Assembly (NCBI RefSeq): GCF_900103455.1
Contig: NZ_FNHI01000018.1
Span: 77,819 to 141,818, forward strand
From: Streptomyces wuyuanensis
GTDB taxonomy: Bacteria > Actinomycetota > Actinomycetes > Streptomycetales > Streptomycetaceae
Length of the DNA stretch: 64,000 bases
Reading direction: 5' to 3'
A program made the translations under genes and the position numbers. Under the pieces are notes generated by a model. The model had not been told where the DNA came from, ran no database searches, and worked only from the letters and a program-made list of their open reading frames with translations. Within the stretch, counting starts at the first letter, position 1. Every line of letters starts with the position of its first letter. Shown here in pieces: positions 8,768-16,978 of the stretch.

Positions 8768-8780
8768 ACTTGGGGTGGAC

Positions 8781-10316
8781 ATGTCCTCTGTGGTGATCGC
8801 CGGGGCCGGGCCCACGGGCCTGGCCCTGGCCTGCGGTCTCGCGGCTTCGGGTGTCCCGGTCCGGATCGCGGAGAAGCGCGACGAGCCCGCAACCACCTCA
8901 CGGGCACTCGGCCTCCAGCCGCGCGGAGCCGAGGTGCTCGACCGGCTCGGCGCCCTGGCCGACCTGCCCGAACGTTCCGTACGCATCTCCCGGGTGGTCA
9001 CCCACGTGGACGGCAGGCAGATGGCCAGCCTGCAGGTCGGTCGGCCCACGAAACTGGTGACGCGACCCGGCCTGCTCATGTCCCAGACCGAGGTCGAAGC
9101 AGTCCTGCGACAGCGGCTGAGCACGCTGGGGGTCGAGGTCGAGTGGGGCAGGGAACTGCTCTCCGTCACCCAGGACGATTCCGGCGTGACCCTGTCGTTT
9201 CCGGGGGAACAACTCCGGTCGGCCTGGCTGGTCGGGTGCGACGGCGCCCACAGCCTCGTGCGCAAGGCGGCGGGAATCGACTTCCCCGGCGTCTCCGTCA
9301 TCGAGAACTTCCTGCTGGCGGACGTGCAGGCCGATCTGCCCCTACCGTCCGACACGGTGTCCGTGTGGCTCCGGGCGGACAGCATGCTCGGCGCCTTCCC
9401 GCTGCCGGGCGACCGCGTCTGGCGCCTCATGGCCCCTGCGCGTCCGGGCGCCACAAGTCCCGGAGCCGACGGCACCGTCGACGAACTCACGCGGCAACTC
9501 CGCAACCATGCCGGCCTCGACCCCTCGGTCGTGGGAAGAGTGCTCTGGTCCTCGACGTTCCGCATCCATCGCCGGCTGGCCTCCACCTACCGGCGCGGCC
9601 GAATCCTGCTCGCCGGCGACGCCGCCCACATCCACAGTCCGTTCGGCGGCCAGGGAATGAACACCGGGCTCGGAGACGCGGAGAACCTCGCCTGGAAGCT
9701 GGCCATGGTCATGCACGGCGCGGCCCCCGGCGCGCTGCTGGACACGTACGAAGCCGAACGCCGGCCCATAGCCCGCGAGGTCCTGGCCTCGACGAGTTCC
9801 CTCACCCGCATGGTGGTCGGCGACACCCCCCTCGCCCGGGCCGCACGGGACCGCGTGTTCGTACCGCTGATGAACCGACCACTGGTGCAGAGGCTCATCT
9901 GGGAGCAGTCGTCACAGCTGAAGATCCACTACCGTCGCGGCCCCCTGGGCGCGCGGCTCACCGAGCGATGGGCTCTCGGCACCGCGCGGGCCGGTGACCG
10001 GGTGCCCGACGTGCCGTGCACGCGTCCTGACGGCTCCCCCACCCGCCTCCACGCCGAACTCGGAGCCCGCTGGGCACTTCTGCTTCCCGCACTCGGCGAC
10101 GGGGAGGCGTACCGTGCGGTGGCCGCGCGCCACCTCGGGCCGGACATACCCCTCACTCCCCTGACCCCCTCCACAGCGCCGTCCCGTCACGTCACACTGG
10201 TGAGGCCCGATGGGCACATGGCCTGGCGGGGCAACTCCACGGCCTCGCTCGACGCCTGGTTCAGCACCAGGCTGGGCACCACGAGGCACCACACCCCGGA
10301 GAACGAGGACACATGA
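8781..10316 (+). CDS. FAD-dependent aromatic monooxygenase
   Basis: Cytoplasmic class A flavoprotein hydroxylase, about 511 residues, using NAD(P)H and O2 to hydroxylate an aromatic or polyketide-like substrate. The FAD-binding Rossmann motif GAGPTGLALACGLAASG is at the N terminus, the DG motif appears as LVGCDGAHSLVRKAAG, and the second FAD motif as LLAGDAAHIHSPFGGQGMNT. The C-terminal thioredoxin-like domain ends around VTLVRPDGHMAWRG, as in RdmE/PgaE-type and MhpA-like enzymes. ATG 8781 is closer to the family start; GTG six bases earlier is an alternative. It overlaps the tetR-like gene by ATGA and is probably controlled by it. Confidence 0.88.
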   Translation: MSSVVIAGAGPTGLALACGLAASGVPVRIAEKRDEPATTSRALGLQPRGAEVLDRLGALADLPERSVRISRVVTHVDGRQMASLQVGRPTKLVTRPGLLMSQTEVEAVLRQRLSTLGVEVEWGRELLSVTQDDSGVTLSFPGEQLRSAWLVGCDGAHSLVRKAAGIDFPGVSVIENFLLADVQADLPLPSDTVSVWLRADSMLGAFPLPGDRVWRLMAPARPGATSPGADGTVDELTRQLRNHAGLDPSVVGRVLWSSTFRIHRRLASTYRRGRILLAGDAAHIHSPFGGQGMNTGLGDAENLAWKLAMVMHGAAPGALLDTYEAERRPIAREVLASTSSLTRMVVGDTPLARAARDRVFVPLMNRPLVQRLIWEQSSQLKIHYRRGPLGARLTERWALGTARAGDRVPDVPCTRPDGSPTRLHAELGARWALLLPALGDGEAYRAVAARHLGPDIPLTPLTPSTAPSRHVTLVRPDGHMAWRGNSTASLDAWFSTRLGTTRHHTPENEDT

Positions 10317-10900
10317 ACGGCCCGGCGACACCACCCGAGAGCCTGCGCGCACGCAAGAAGGCACACACGCGCAGCACCATCCAGGCGGAGGCCCTGCGCC
10401 TGTTCCTGAGCCAGGGCTACGAGACCACCACCGTCGAACAGATCGCCCGTGCCGCCGGCGTGTCGAGCATGACGTTCTTCCGCCACTTCCCCACCAAGGA
10501 GTCCGTCGTCGAATCCGACGACTACGACCCGCTCATCGTCCGGCTCATCGAGCGGCGACCGCCCCAGGAGCACCCGCTGACCGCTCTCCACCACGCCCTC
10601 GCAGAAGGCCTGGCCGCCGTCTACACCACGGACCGGGAGGCACTCCTCGTCCGCACCCGTCTCATCCTGAGGACTCCGGCGCTGCGCGCCCGCCTCCGGG
10701 AGAACCAGCACGCAACGGAACAGATGCTGACCGCCGCCCTCGCGGCGCGCTCCGGTGGGGAACCCGACCTCTCCCTGAGGGTCTACGCCTCCGCCGCCCT
10801 CGCCGCGCTCACCACCACCCTGGCCGTGTGGGTGGACGGAGACGGCGAGGGCCATCTGCCCGCCCTCGTCGACGAGGCCTTCCTGGCCCTGTGCCCGTAG
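10313..10900 (+). CDS. TetR-family transcriptional regulator
   Basis: DNA-binding repressor of 195 residues. The N-terminal TetR domain covers residues 15-65: RSTIQAEALRLFLSQGYETT followed by VEQIARAAGVSSMTFFRHFPTKE, the canonical helix-turn-helix. The remaining helical domain, unique to each family member, would bind a ligand. Its start overlaps the stop of the monooxygenase gene, so both are transcribed from the promoter carrying the tandem GTTAG/CTAAC operator. That arrangement implies autoregulation and ligand-induced expression of the oxygenase, by inference. Confidence 0.9.
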   Translation: MNGPATPPESLRARKKAHTRSTIQAEALRLFLSQGYETTTVEQIARAAGVSSMTFFRHFPTKESVVESDDYDPLIVRLIERRPPQEHPLTALHHALAEGLAAVYTTDREALLVRTRLILRTPALRARLRENQHATEQMLTAALAARSGGEPDLSLRVYASAALAALTTTLAVWVDGDGEGHLPALVDEAFLALCP

Positions 10901-11265
10901 GCGACAGGCCGACGGAACATGGAACTTGGGTGAGCTTGTTCGTCGCTTCGACGGATACCATCGACGTGGTGGTCATGCCGCCGCGGCGGCCTCGTAGTCA
11001 GCGGGACAGCCCTTGGCCGCGGCTCTTGTGCAGCCGGCAGTTCTACCGGCCCGCATGGTCAGCTTTCGATCGAGCGGACCGCTTGCCTCTGTTTCCACCT
11101 GCTGATCACCGCGTATGAGCCGCGTGGGCGTGCGGGGGGTCCTGAGCAGCTACGTGCGCCGCACAACGATGCGATTCGAAACAGTCCGTCGCTCGCCATG
11201 AAACCCCCCATATGCCCTCGTCATGCAGAGGCATGAGGTTTGCGCGCGACGTGATGATTGGCGGC
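10901..11265. other. Intergenic with possible transposase remnant
   Basis: No intact gene. On the minus strand a short frame ends with GCPADYEAAAAA and a stop near 10973, which resembles the C-terminal end (PADYEAA) of IS3-type transposases, but only about 20 residues can be compared. A c-di-AMP riboswitch was looked for ahead of the potassium transporter genes and not found. A small CATGC-AGAG-GCATG hairpin lies near 11222. Confidence 0.3.
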
Positions 11266-11751
11266 ATGGACGTCAACGAAGTACTGCTGCCCGGGGTGGG
11301 GATGCGCTATGAGTTCGCCACCCGCGATGGGGACCGGATGAGCGTCGTCGCCCTCCGGTCGGGCGAATTCGAGCTGATGGCCTATGAGGGCGTGGATGCG
11401 GACGAGGCGAGGTTCGTATTCCGGCTGACCCGTGAGGAGGCCGACATTCTCGCCGAGATTCTGGGGGCCCCGCGTATCGCCGAGCGGTTCGCCGATCTGA
11501 CCAAGGAGGTGCCAGGGCTGAGCGCCGGGCAGATCGAGGTCCGTGCGGGCGGGCCCTTTGTGGACCGTCTGCTGGGGGAGACCAGAGCCCGGACGCGGAC
11601 CGGTGCATCGATCGTGGCGATCGTACGCGGCGAGGAAGTGATCCCCTCCCCGGGGCCGACGCAGGTGCTGCGGGCGGGGGATGTGCTGGTGGTGATCGGA
11701 ACCCATGACGGGATTGCCCAGGTGGAGCAGATCATCCAGGCTGATCAATGA
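11266..11751 (+). CDS. KhtT-like regulatory subunit of K+/H+ antiporter
   Basis: Soluble 161-residue regulator that gates the membrane antiporter encoded next. The N-terminal half (residues 1-85) resembles the KhtT/AmhM N-terminal domain; the C-terminal half is a TrkA-C (RCK-C) domain with VDRLLGETRARTRTGASIVA, then IPSPGPTQVLRAGDVLVVIG. In Bacillus KhtT this domain binds c-di-AMP. The start was placed at the ATG that begins MDVNEVLLPG because this matches the family; no strong ribosome site is visible. The stop overlaps the antiporter start by ATGA, matching the khtT-khtU order. Confidence 0.85.
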   Translation: MDVNEVLLPGVGMRYEFATRDGDRMSVVALRSGEFELMAYEGVDADEARFVFRLTREEADILAEILGAPRIAERFADLTKEVPGLSAGQIEVRAGGPFVDRLLGETRARTRTGASIVAIVRGEEVIPSPGPTQVLRAGDVLVVIGTHDGIAQVEQIIQADQ

Positions 11752-12986
11752 AGGTCTCGGTCGCCCTGCTGCTGGAGCTGGGGATCATCCTGGCAACGCT
11801 AAGTCTGCTCGGGACGCTGGCCCGGCGTTTCACGCTCTCGCCCATCCCGCTCTATCTCCTGGCGGGTCTGGCCCTGGGCGAGGGGGGCATCGCCCCGGTT
11901 CCGGCCGCCGGTGCGTTCGTGGAGACCGGAGCAGGCATCGGGGTGGTCCTCTTGCTTCTGGCGCTCGGTCTCGAGTTCACCGTGCCGGAGTTCGCCGCCA
12001 GCCTCCACCGCCATCTGCCGTCCGGGGCAGTCGACCTTGTGCTGAACGCGACACCGGGAGCCGTGGCGGGATGGCTCCTGGGCCTGGACGCCACTGGGAT
12101 CCTGACCCTGGCGGGCGTGACCTACATCTCCTCGTCAGGCATCATCGCCCGGCTACTGAGTGACCTGAAGCGCCTGGGCAACCGGGAAACACCGGCCGTG
12201 CTCTCCGTACTGGTGCTGGAAGACTTCGCGATGGCCGCCTTTCTCCCGCTGCTCGCGGTCGTCGCCACCGGCGGCACCTGGCGGCAGGCACTGCTGGGAG
12301 TCCTGCTGGCCCTCGGCGCGGTTCTGGCCGCGCTCGCCGTGTCGTACTGGTGGGGACACCACATCGGGCGGATGCTCCTGCATCTGCGTCCGGACGCCGA
12401 ACAGTTGCTGCTGCGGGTGCTCGGCGTCACGCTGATCGTCGCCGCGGTCGCCGAGGCGGCTCATATCTCCGCCGCGGTAGGAGCATTCATCGTGGGACTG
12501 TCACTCACCGGTGAGGCGGCCGACCAGGCACGGCAGGTGCTGAGCCCGCTGCGGGACCTGTTTGCCGCCGTCTTCTTCCTCTCCATCGGCCTCTCGGTCA
12601 AGCCGGAGACGCTGCTGCCGGTGCTTCCCGCCGCCGTGCTGCTGGGGCTGGTCACGGCACTGACGAAGATGGCGGCAGGCTGGTACGCCGCACGACGGGA
12701 GGGCACGGGGCGCCGGGGCCGGCTGCGGGCCGGTACCGCACTCATCGCACGCGGCGAGTTCTCCCTCGTCATGATCGGTCTGGTCGGGGTGCGGCAAGAC
12801 CGGCTCGGCGCTCTGGCCGCCGGATACGTCCTGCTGCTCGCCGTAACCGGCCCGGTTGTCACCCGTTTCGCCGGGACTCGCCCGGCGCCCAGCGCCGGTA
12901 CAAGCAGGCAGGTGCGCACCGGCGGCGAAAAACTGGATCTCCGAGGAGAACACCCGGCTGGTGGCCAACCCCCTCGCCAACCTTGA
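11748..12986 (+). CDS. KhtU-like K+/H+ antiporter (CPA2 family)
   Basis: Membrane protein of 412 residues with about twelve hydrophobic helices, exporting K+ in exchange for protons. CPA2 features include SPIPLYLLAGLALGEGG, the LLLLALGLEFT motif, the TYISSSGIIARLL loop and the RGEFSLVMIGL segment in the late helices, equivalent to the ARGEFS signature of KefB/KhtU proteins. It lacks a KefC-type C-terminal RCK domain, consistent with the separate KhtT-like subunit encoded upstream. It is translationally coupled to that gene. A role in potassium or pH homeostasis under c-di-AMP control is inferred from the family. Confidence 0.88.
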   Translation: MKVSVALLLELGIILATLSLLGTLARRFTLSPIPLYLLAGLALGEGGIAPVPAAGAFVETGAGIGVVLLLLALGLEFTVPEFAASLHRHLPSGAVDLVLNATPGAVAGWLLGLDATGILTLAGVTYISSSGIIARLLSDLKRLGNRETPAVLSVLVLEDFAMAAFLPLLAVVATGGTWRQALLGVLLALGAVLAALAVSYWWGHHIGRMLLHLRPDAEQLLLRVLGVTLIVAAVAEAAHISAAVGAFIVGLSLTGEAADQARQVLSPLRDLFAAVFFLSIGLSVKPETLLPVLPAAVLLGLVTALTKMAAGWYAARREGTGRRGRLRAGTALIARGEFSLVMIGLVGVRQDRLGALAAGYVLLLAVTGPVVTRFAGTRPAPSAGTSRQVRTGGEKLDLRGEHPAGGQPPRQP

Positions 12987-13407
12987 CGACCTCGACGAGT
13001 GCGATGGGTGGACACGGCACCGGCTCCGACACGGTGCCGTGACGCACGATGCGGAGGACGGCACCTCAACACCGGCGTTGCCGCCCCATTCCTGCCATGC
13101 CTTCGTGCGAACCCTGGGGGTACGCACGGCGTCGACGCCGTCGCCCGGCAGGCCGCCGAGCCCCGACCCTGCGCCCCGGCGCCCCGGCGCCGAAGGTGAG
13201 TACGGGCGCTCAGGGCTTCAAGAGGAGGATCTCCCCGGCGGACCGGCAGCCGCCACGCCAACCTCAGCGAACCACGTGAACGCCTGACGGCACCGGGAAT
13301 CACCTGGATCCCGAGCGCCGCGGAGCCGTTCTGGTGCCGGACCGCACGGGCCTCGGAGGGCGAAGGGGTTCCGGGGCCGCTGGTTGCCCGCCCCGGAACA
13401 CCGTTGT
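12987..13407. other. Intergenic, no gene recognised
   Basis: About 420 bases between two converging transcription units. The only pattern is a short GC-rich direct repetition of GGCGCCCC around 13170-13195. No terminator hairpin was recognised. Confidence 0.35.
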
Positions 13408-13773
13408 TCAGCGTCCGGCGGAGCCGCCGAGGCGCTTGATCTTCTCGAATGGGTAGGCCCCTACGGTCACCACGACCAGGCCGTAGAGCGCGAAGGCCAC
13501 GAGTCCCCAGGTGGAGACCGACATGCCACCGTCACTCAGGATGACGCTGCCGATCGGCACCAGCGGAGCGAAGCTCAGCGCGGCGGCCCCGGTGCACCAG
13601 AACGCCACCAAGCCGTTGGCCCGCTTCCGCAGCGCGGGATCGGACTTCACCGCTGCAGGGACCTCGTACCCGTCGGATCTGTCGCAGACCTTGCCGCGAT
13701 AGCCGACACGGGCCGCCAGGAGACTGACCACGCCCAGCAGGAGAAAGCAGCCGAAGATGAAGATGTAGGCCAT
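13408..13773 (-). CDS. SdpI-like small membrane protein, possible immunity protein
   Basis: Membrane protein of 121 residues with three hydrophobic segments: MAYIFIFGCFLLLGVVSLL, LVAFWCTGAAALSFAPLVPI and WGLVAFALYGLVVVTVGAYP. Between the first and second helices is a basic loop with GYRGK and AAVKSDPALRKRAN, which resembles the SdpI/YhfL arrangement (GxRT, then a segment of the type SEExWxxANR). In Bacillus, SdpI protects the cell from the secreted SdpC toxin. Here the gene starts 21 bases after the stop of a gene for a secreted hydrophobic peptide, on the same strand. The immunity role is inferred from this pairing and the weak similarity. Confidence 0.55.
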   Translation of the reverse strand: MAYIFIFGCFLLLGVVSLLAARVGYRGKVCDRSDGYEVPAAVKSDPALRKRANGLVAFWCTGAAALSFAPLVPIGSVILSDGGMSVSTWGLVAFALYGLVVVTVGAYPFEKIKRLGGSAGR

Positions 13774-13794
13774 GCCTGCCCCACTCGTCGTTGA

Positions 13795-14298
13795 CTAGCG
13801 GATGTACTTGATGATGAAGGCGATCGTCATGTTGGCGGCCTTGTTCTTGACCCAGCCCGGCAGGAACTTCCAGACCACACCGCCGATCTCGCCGCCGAGG
13901 CAGCCGATGACGGCGTTCCGGGCATAGGACTTCTTGCTGGACGCCTTGCCCGCCGCGATGTCACTGAGCACCGAGGTCGGAATTCCGGCAAGCGCCCCCT
14001 TCGCGCACCATGCCGCAGCACCGATCGCGGCCGCGGCGATCGGGAAGGCGAAGCCCTTGGTCTTCATGCCCTTCTCGATCTCGGCGAGAGCCTCGGGGCC
14101 CATCTCCTTCTCGATGAACTCGCGCTGCCCCTGAGTGAGCGGTGGGGCCTTCGACTCGGCCCCGACGGCCACGGCGCCGGTCGTCCCCCGAGCGGCGTCG
14201 GCTGCCGTGGCGGTGGGAGCCACGGCGACGAGCAGAACACCGCTGGTGACAGCGGCGATCCCGGCCAGCGATATACGGCGCATGATGGTCTTGCGCAT
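13795..14298 (-). CDS. Secreted hydrophobic peptide precursor, candidate bacteriocin/toxin
   Basis: Precursor of 167 residues. An N-terminal signal peptide (basic MRKTIMRRIS, hydrophobic LAGIAAVTSGVLLVAVAP, then TATAADAA) is followed by a charged linker with an EFIEKEMGPEALAEIEKGMK helix, and then a long Gly/Ala-rich hydrophobic region with only two cysteines, in AAAWCAKGALAG and VIGCLGGEIGG. The end is basic-amphipathic (LPGWVKNKAANMTIAFIIKYIR). Signal, linker and membrane-active core recall SdpC-type or two-peptide bacteriocin precursors, although no known motif is diagnostic. ATG 14298 was preferred to an upstream TTG and to a later internal ATG. A pore-forming toxin matched by the downstream SdpI-like protein is the best guess. 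Confidence 0.55.
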   Translation of the reverse strand: MRKTIMRRISLAGIAAVTSGVLLVAVAPTATAADAARGTTGAVAVGAESKAPPLTQGQREFIEKEMGPEALAEIEKGMKTKGFAFPIAAAAIGAAAWCAKGALAGIPTSVLSDIAAGKASSKKSYARNAVIGCLGGEIGGVVWKFLPGWVKNKAANMTIAFIIKYIR

Positions 14299-14868
14299 CG
14301 TTGATTCAATCCCCAATGGCAGATATCCGCCTCCAGGTCAGGGAGGCGGGCCCTCGACCATCACCCTCGGCACGGGGAAGATGATCACCGAAACAGACCC
14401 TGGCATCTCACAAAGGGGAGGTAAAGAAGGATCTTGCATGAAGAGAGTCACAGGTGCCGGTCGGAACCTCGCGAACCCATTCGGCATCCCCCTCCGTGAC
14501 CGCAATCGGAACCCTGCGAGGCGCAAGGGATGTCGGGTAGGGCGCTGGACACATTCCGAGGGGTGTGCGCTGTGCCGGGCAGCGCCACTGAAGTCACCCG
14601 GCCGGTGATCAGCCCTCACCGGGGGGCGGATGACGGCCGGATGTTCGCCTCCCCGGCGGGCCTCAGTCGAGCCACACCGCGCGGGTGCCGGACGGCGGTG
14701 GCACGCGAATCATGAGCCGGCCCGCAGGGCGGCAAGAGACGGCCCGAGCCCGTGCCGACCCGCACCCTGGACGCTTCGGCTGCAGACCGAGCGCCTGCGG
14801 TCGATCCAACAAGCCAGACACTCCCCACGGCCGGCCCGGGGCGAGCCGGCCGTATCGAGGGCGAAGGT
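14299..14868. other. Intergenic, no gene recognised
   Basis: About 570 bases upstream of the secreted-peptide gene and downstream of the first P450 gene. The part nearest the peptide gene (14300-14460) is less GC-rich and probably contains its promoter. No coding frame, hairpin or repeat stands out. Confidence 0.35.
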
Positions 14869-16203
14869 TCAGTCGTCCTGGCGGCGGCGGACGACCATCG
14901 GCACCCGGATGGGATGTGCCATGGAGGCGGTGGCCTCGGTCGGCGGTTTGCTTCCGGGGACGGAGCGCAGCTTCCAGCGGGGCAGGATGGTGGCGAGGAT
15001 GATGGTCGCTTCGAGCCAGGCGAATTTGTCACCGATGCACTTGCGGTTGCCGGCGCCGAACGGGGCGACATGGTGGCGGGGGCGGTCGGCTGACCGCTCG
15101 GGCAGCCAGCGGTCGGGGTCGAAGCGGTCCGGGTCCGGATACAGGTCCGGGTCGCGGTGCATGGCGTAGGGGCTGAAGAGGACCTCGGTCTCGGCGGGAA
15201 GTTCGTAGCCGCCGATGGTGACGGGTTCGATGGTGCGCCGCATGAGTGTGGTGACCCCGTGGAGCCGGATCACCTCGTCCAGGACCCGCGTGATGGCGGG
15301 CAGGTTCCGTACGTCGGCGAAGGTGACGGGCCGATCGCCGACGGCCCCTCTGATCTCCGTGAGGATTTCCTCTTCGACGTCAGGCCGCTGACCGATGTGG
15401 TAAATGGCCCAGGCGAGCGTGGAAGCGGTCGTCTCACTCCCGGCGAAGAGCATGGTGGCGAGTTCGTCGCGGACCTCTTCGTCGGTCATGCCGGCGCCGG
15501 TCTCGTCCCGTGCGGAGACCAGCAGAGAGAGCAGGTCCGTGCGGTTCTCGGGGTTGGAGGCGCGGGTGGTGGCGATGACCTCCTCGATCACGGCGCGCAT
15601 CCGGGAGGCCGAGCGGTCGAAGGACCTCCAGATGGGGAGCCCGTCCAGGGCTTTGGGAGCGAGGGCCCGGCGCAGCATGGTGCGGAGGATGATCGGAAGG
15701 TCTTCGCGGACGGACTCGACTGCGGGACGGCCGATGTCGGCGCTGAAGATGGTCGCGGCGAGGGTCTCGATCGTGAAGCTGCCCGCGACCTCGGCTGCAT
15801 CGATGGTCTGGCCGTCGCTCCAGGAGTTCGCCAGCATCCGGGAGCGCTCGGACATGACGTGGGCGTAGCCCTCGAGGCGCTCCTTGTAGAACATCGGCTG
15901 GATGAGGCGCCGGTTGCGGAGATGGGTTGCACCTTCGGAGTTGCCGATGCCGTTGCCGACCAGCGGCCTCAGCCGGTCGAAGAGCCGGCCTTTCCTGAAG
16001 TGCTTCCCCTTCTTGACGAGGACTTCGGTGATCGTGTCGGGGGTGGTGACGACGACGACGGGCATGGTGCCGATGTCCAGGCGCAGGACGGGCCCCTCGG
16101 TGTGGAGAGCCCTGAGCACTCCCAGCGGGTCACGCAGCATGCGGGGCACGTGACCGAGGCCGGGAACGCGGCCCTTCGCCCGGGGTATGGAATCCAGTGA
16201 CAC
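14869..16203 (-). CDS. Cytochrome P450 monooxygenase
   Basis: Haem-thiolate monooxygenase of 444 residues. Visible signatures are the oxygen-binding I helix MLFAGSETTAST, the K-helix ExxR in VLDEVIRLHG, the PERF-like region DPDRFDPDRWLPE and the haem loop FGAGNRKCIGDKFAW with the cysteine ligand. Both the N-terminal segment LRDPLGVLRALHTEGPVLRL and the C-helix HLRNRRLIQPMF resemble terpene-oxidising Streptomyces P450s of the CYP170/CYP183 type; no terpene cyclase is nearby, so the substrate is unknown. GTG 16203 has GAGAGGA upstream. A promoter with TTGAAA and TATTAT lies about 120 bases before the start. Confidence 0.9.
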   Translation of the reverse strand: MSLDSIPRAKGRVPGLGHVPRMLRDPLGVLRALHTEGPVLRLDIGTMPVVVVTTPDTITEVLVKKGKHFRKGRLFDRLRPLVGNGIGNSEGATHLRNRRLIQPMFYKERLEGYAHVMSERSRMLANSWSDGQTIDAAEVAGSFTIETLAATIFSADIGRPAVESVREDLPIILRTMLRRALAPKALDGLPIWRSFDRSASRMRAVIEEVIATTRASNPENRTDLLSLLVSARDETGAGMTDEEVRDELATMLFAGSETTASTLAWAIYHIGQRPDVEEEILTEIRGAVGDRPVTFADVRNLPAITRVLDEVIRLHGVTTLMRRTIEPVTIGGYELPAETEVLFSPYAMHRDPDLYPDPDRFDPDRWLPERSADRPRHHVAPFGAGNRKCIGDKFAWLEATIILATILPRWKLRSVPGSKPPTEATASMAHPIRVPMVVRRRQDD

Positions 16204-16575
16204 GTCGGGTCCTCTCGCGAGACGGTCTCGCGCCGGTGCTGGGCTGCCCCGGCGTGAAACGGGTGGGGGGGATGGTCGGTTGCGCGCGATCAGTCGAGCC
16301 AGCCGGAACGATCCAGTCCGGCGCATAATATTCGTGCTTGATCGTTTTTCAACAGAGCGCCGAGCGATGCCAGTTCGCTTGCTCGCGGCCCCTGCCCGAC
16401 GCTGGTTCGCGGACCGACTCATGCCGGCGCTCGCGTACTCTTCTCCGCGACGCTCCAGAAGCTCTCTGATCGCCGAGAACTGCAGGGGGTGAAGCGGGAG
16501 ATCATGCAGCGCCCGGTGCGGGCCGTGCATATGGGCGAGCTCCCACGTGGATCGCGGACGAGGGCGACATCGCGA
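16204..16575. other. Intergenic with P450 promoter
   Basis: Holds the promoter described separately. The minus-strand frame of the P450 remains open upstream of its start through about 16530, and its first part has fairly coding-like codons (a segment reading QFSAIRELLERRGEEYASAG), possibly a remnant of another gene. No family could be assigned. Confidence 0.3.
16325..16352 (-). promoter_or_regulatory. Vegetative-type promoter of the P450 gene
   Basis: On the minus strand TTGAAA is followed after 16 bases by TATTAT, close to the -35 and -10 consensus of the principal sigma factor. It sits in an unusually AT-rich patch about 120 bases before the P450 start. Confidence 0.5.
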
Positions 16576-16800
16576 TCAATCGGCAGTCGCCGCGGCGCTT
16601 CTGGGCTCCCCGAGCAGGCCGCTGCCGTAGATGCATACGTAGTCACGGAGGCGCATCAGGGACACCGGAGTCTCACCCTGCGGCGGGCCGTGTTCGTCCT
16701 TCGCGGCTCCAGGGACCAGGACACCGAGACGCCCCTCCACCAGCAGGCTCGGTCCAACGTCGGCGAAGGTGACCGTTTGACGACTTAACTGTCCTGCCAT
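16576..16800 (-). CDS. Hypothetical small protein
   Basis: A 74-residue frame starting MAGQLSRQTVTFADVGPSLL, with AAGG six bases before the ATG and Streptomyces-like third-position bias through VEGRLGVLVPGAA and SLMRLRDYVCIYG. No family was recognised and no membrane segment is evident. It lies between and points away from the CYP157-like gene, sharing the intergenic region with it. A real but uncharacterised gene or the remainder of one are both possible. Confidence 0.4.
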   Translation of the reverse strand: MAGQLSRQTVTFADVGPSLLVEGRLGVLVPGAAKDEHGPPQGETPVSLMRLRDYVCIYGSGLLGEPRSAAATAD

Positions 16801-16978
16801 GAACGACCTTTGATGGCTTGTCGGGCACTCTTGCGCGGAAGATATGCTGCCCTCTGCGCTGCCGATCTTGCTCACTGGGGACCGGCGGCCGGGGACCGCT
16901 TCCCGCGGTCCGCAGTGACGTTCATGAGTGCCCCGGCCGGCCTTCGTGACAGGGGTGCTCTCAATCACCGGAGGCCCC

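Noticed and set aside
8753..9997. A 414-codon plus-strand frame overlapping the monooxygenase gene
   Set aside because: Arg/Pro/His-rich shadow in another frame; the 8781 frame carries all flavoprotein motifs.
10901..11265. Possible c-di-AMP riboswitch upstream of the KhtT/KhtU genes
   Set aside because: No recognisable conserved core; only a small hairpin near 11222.
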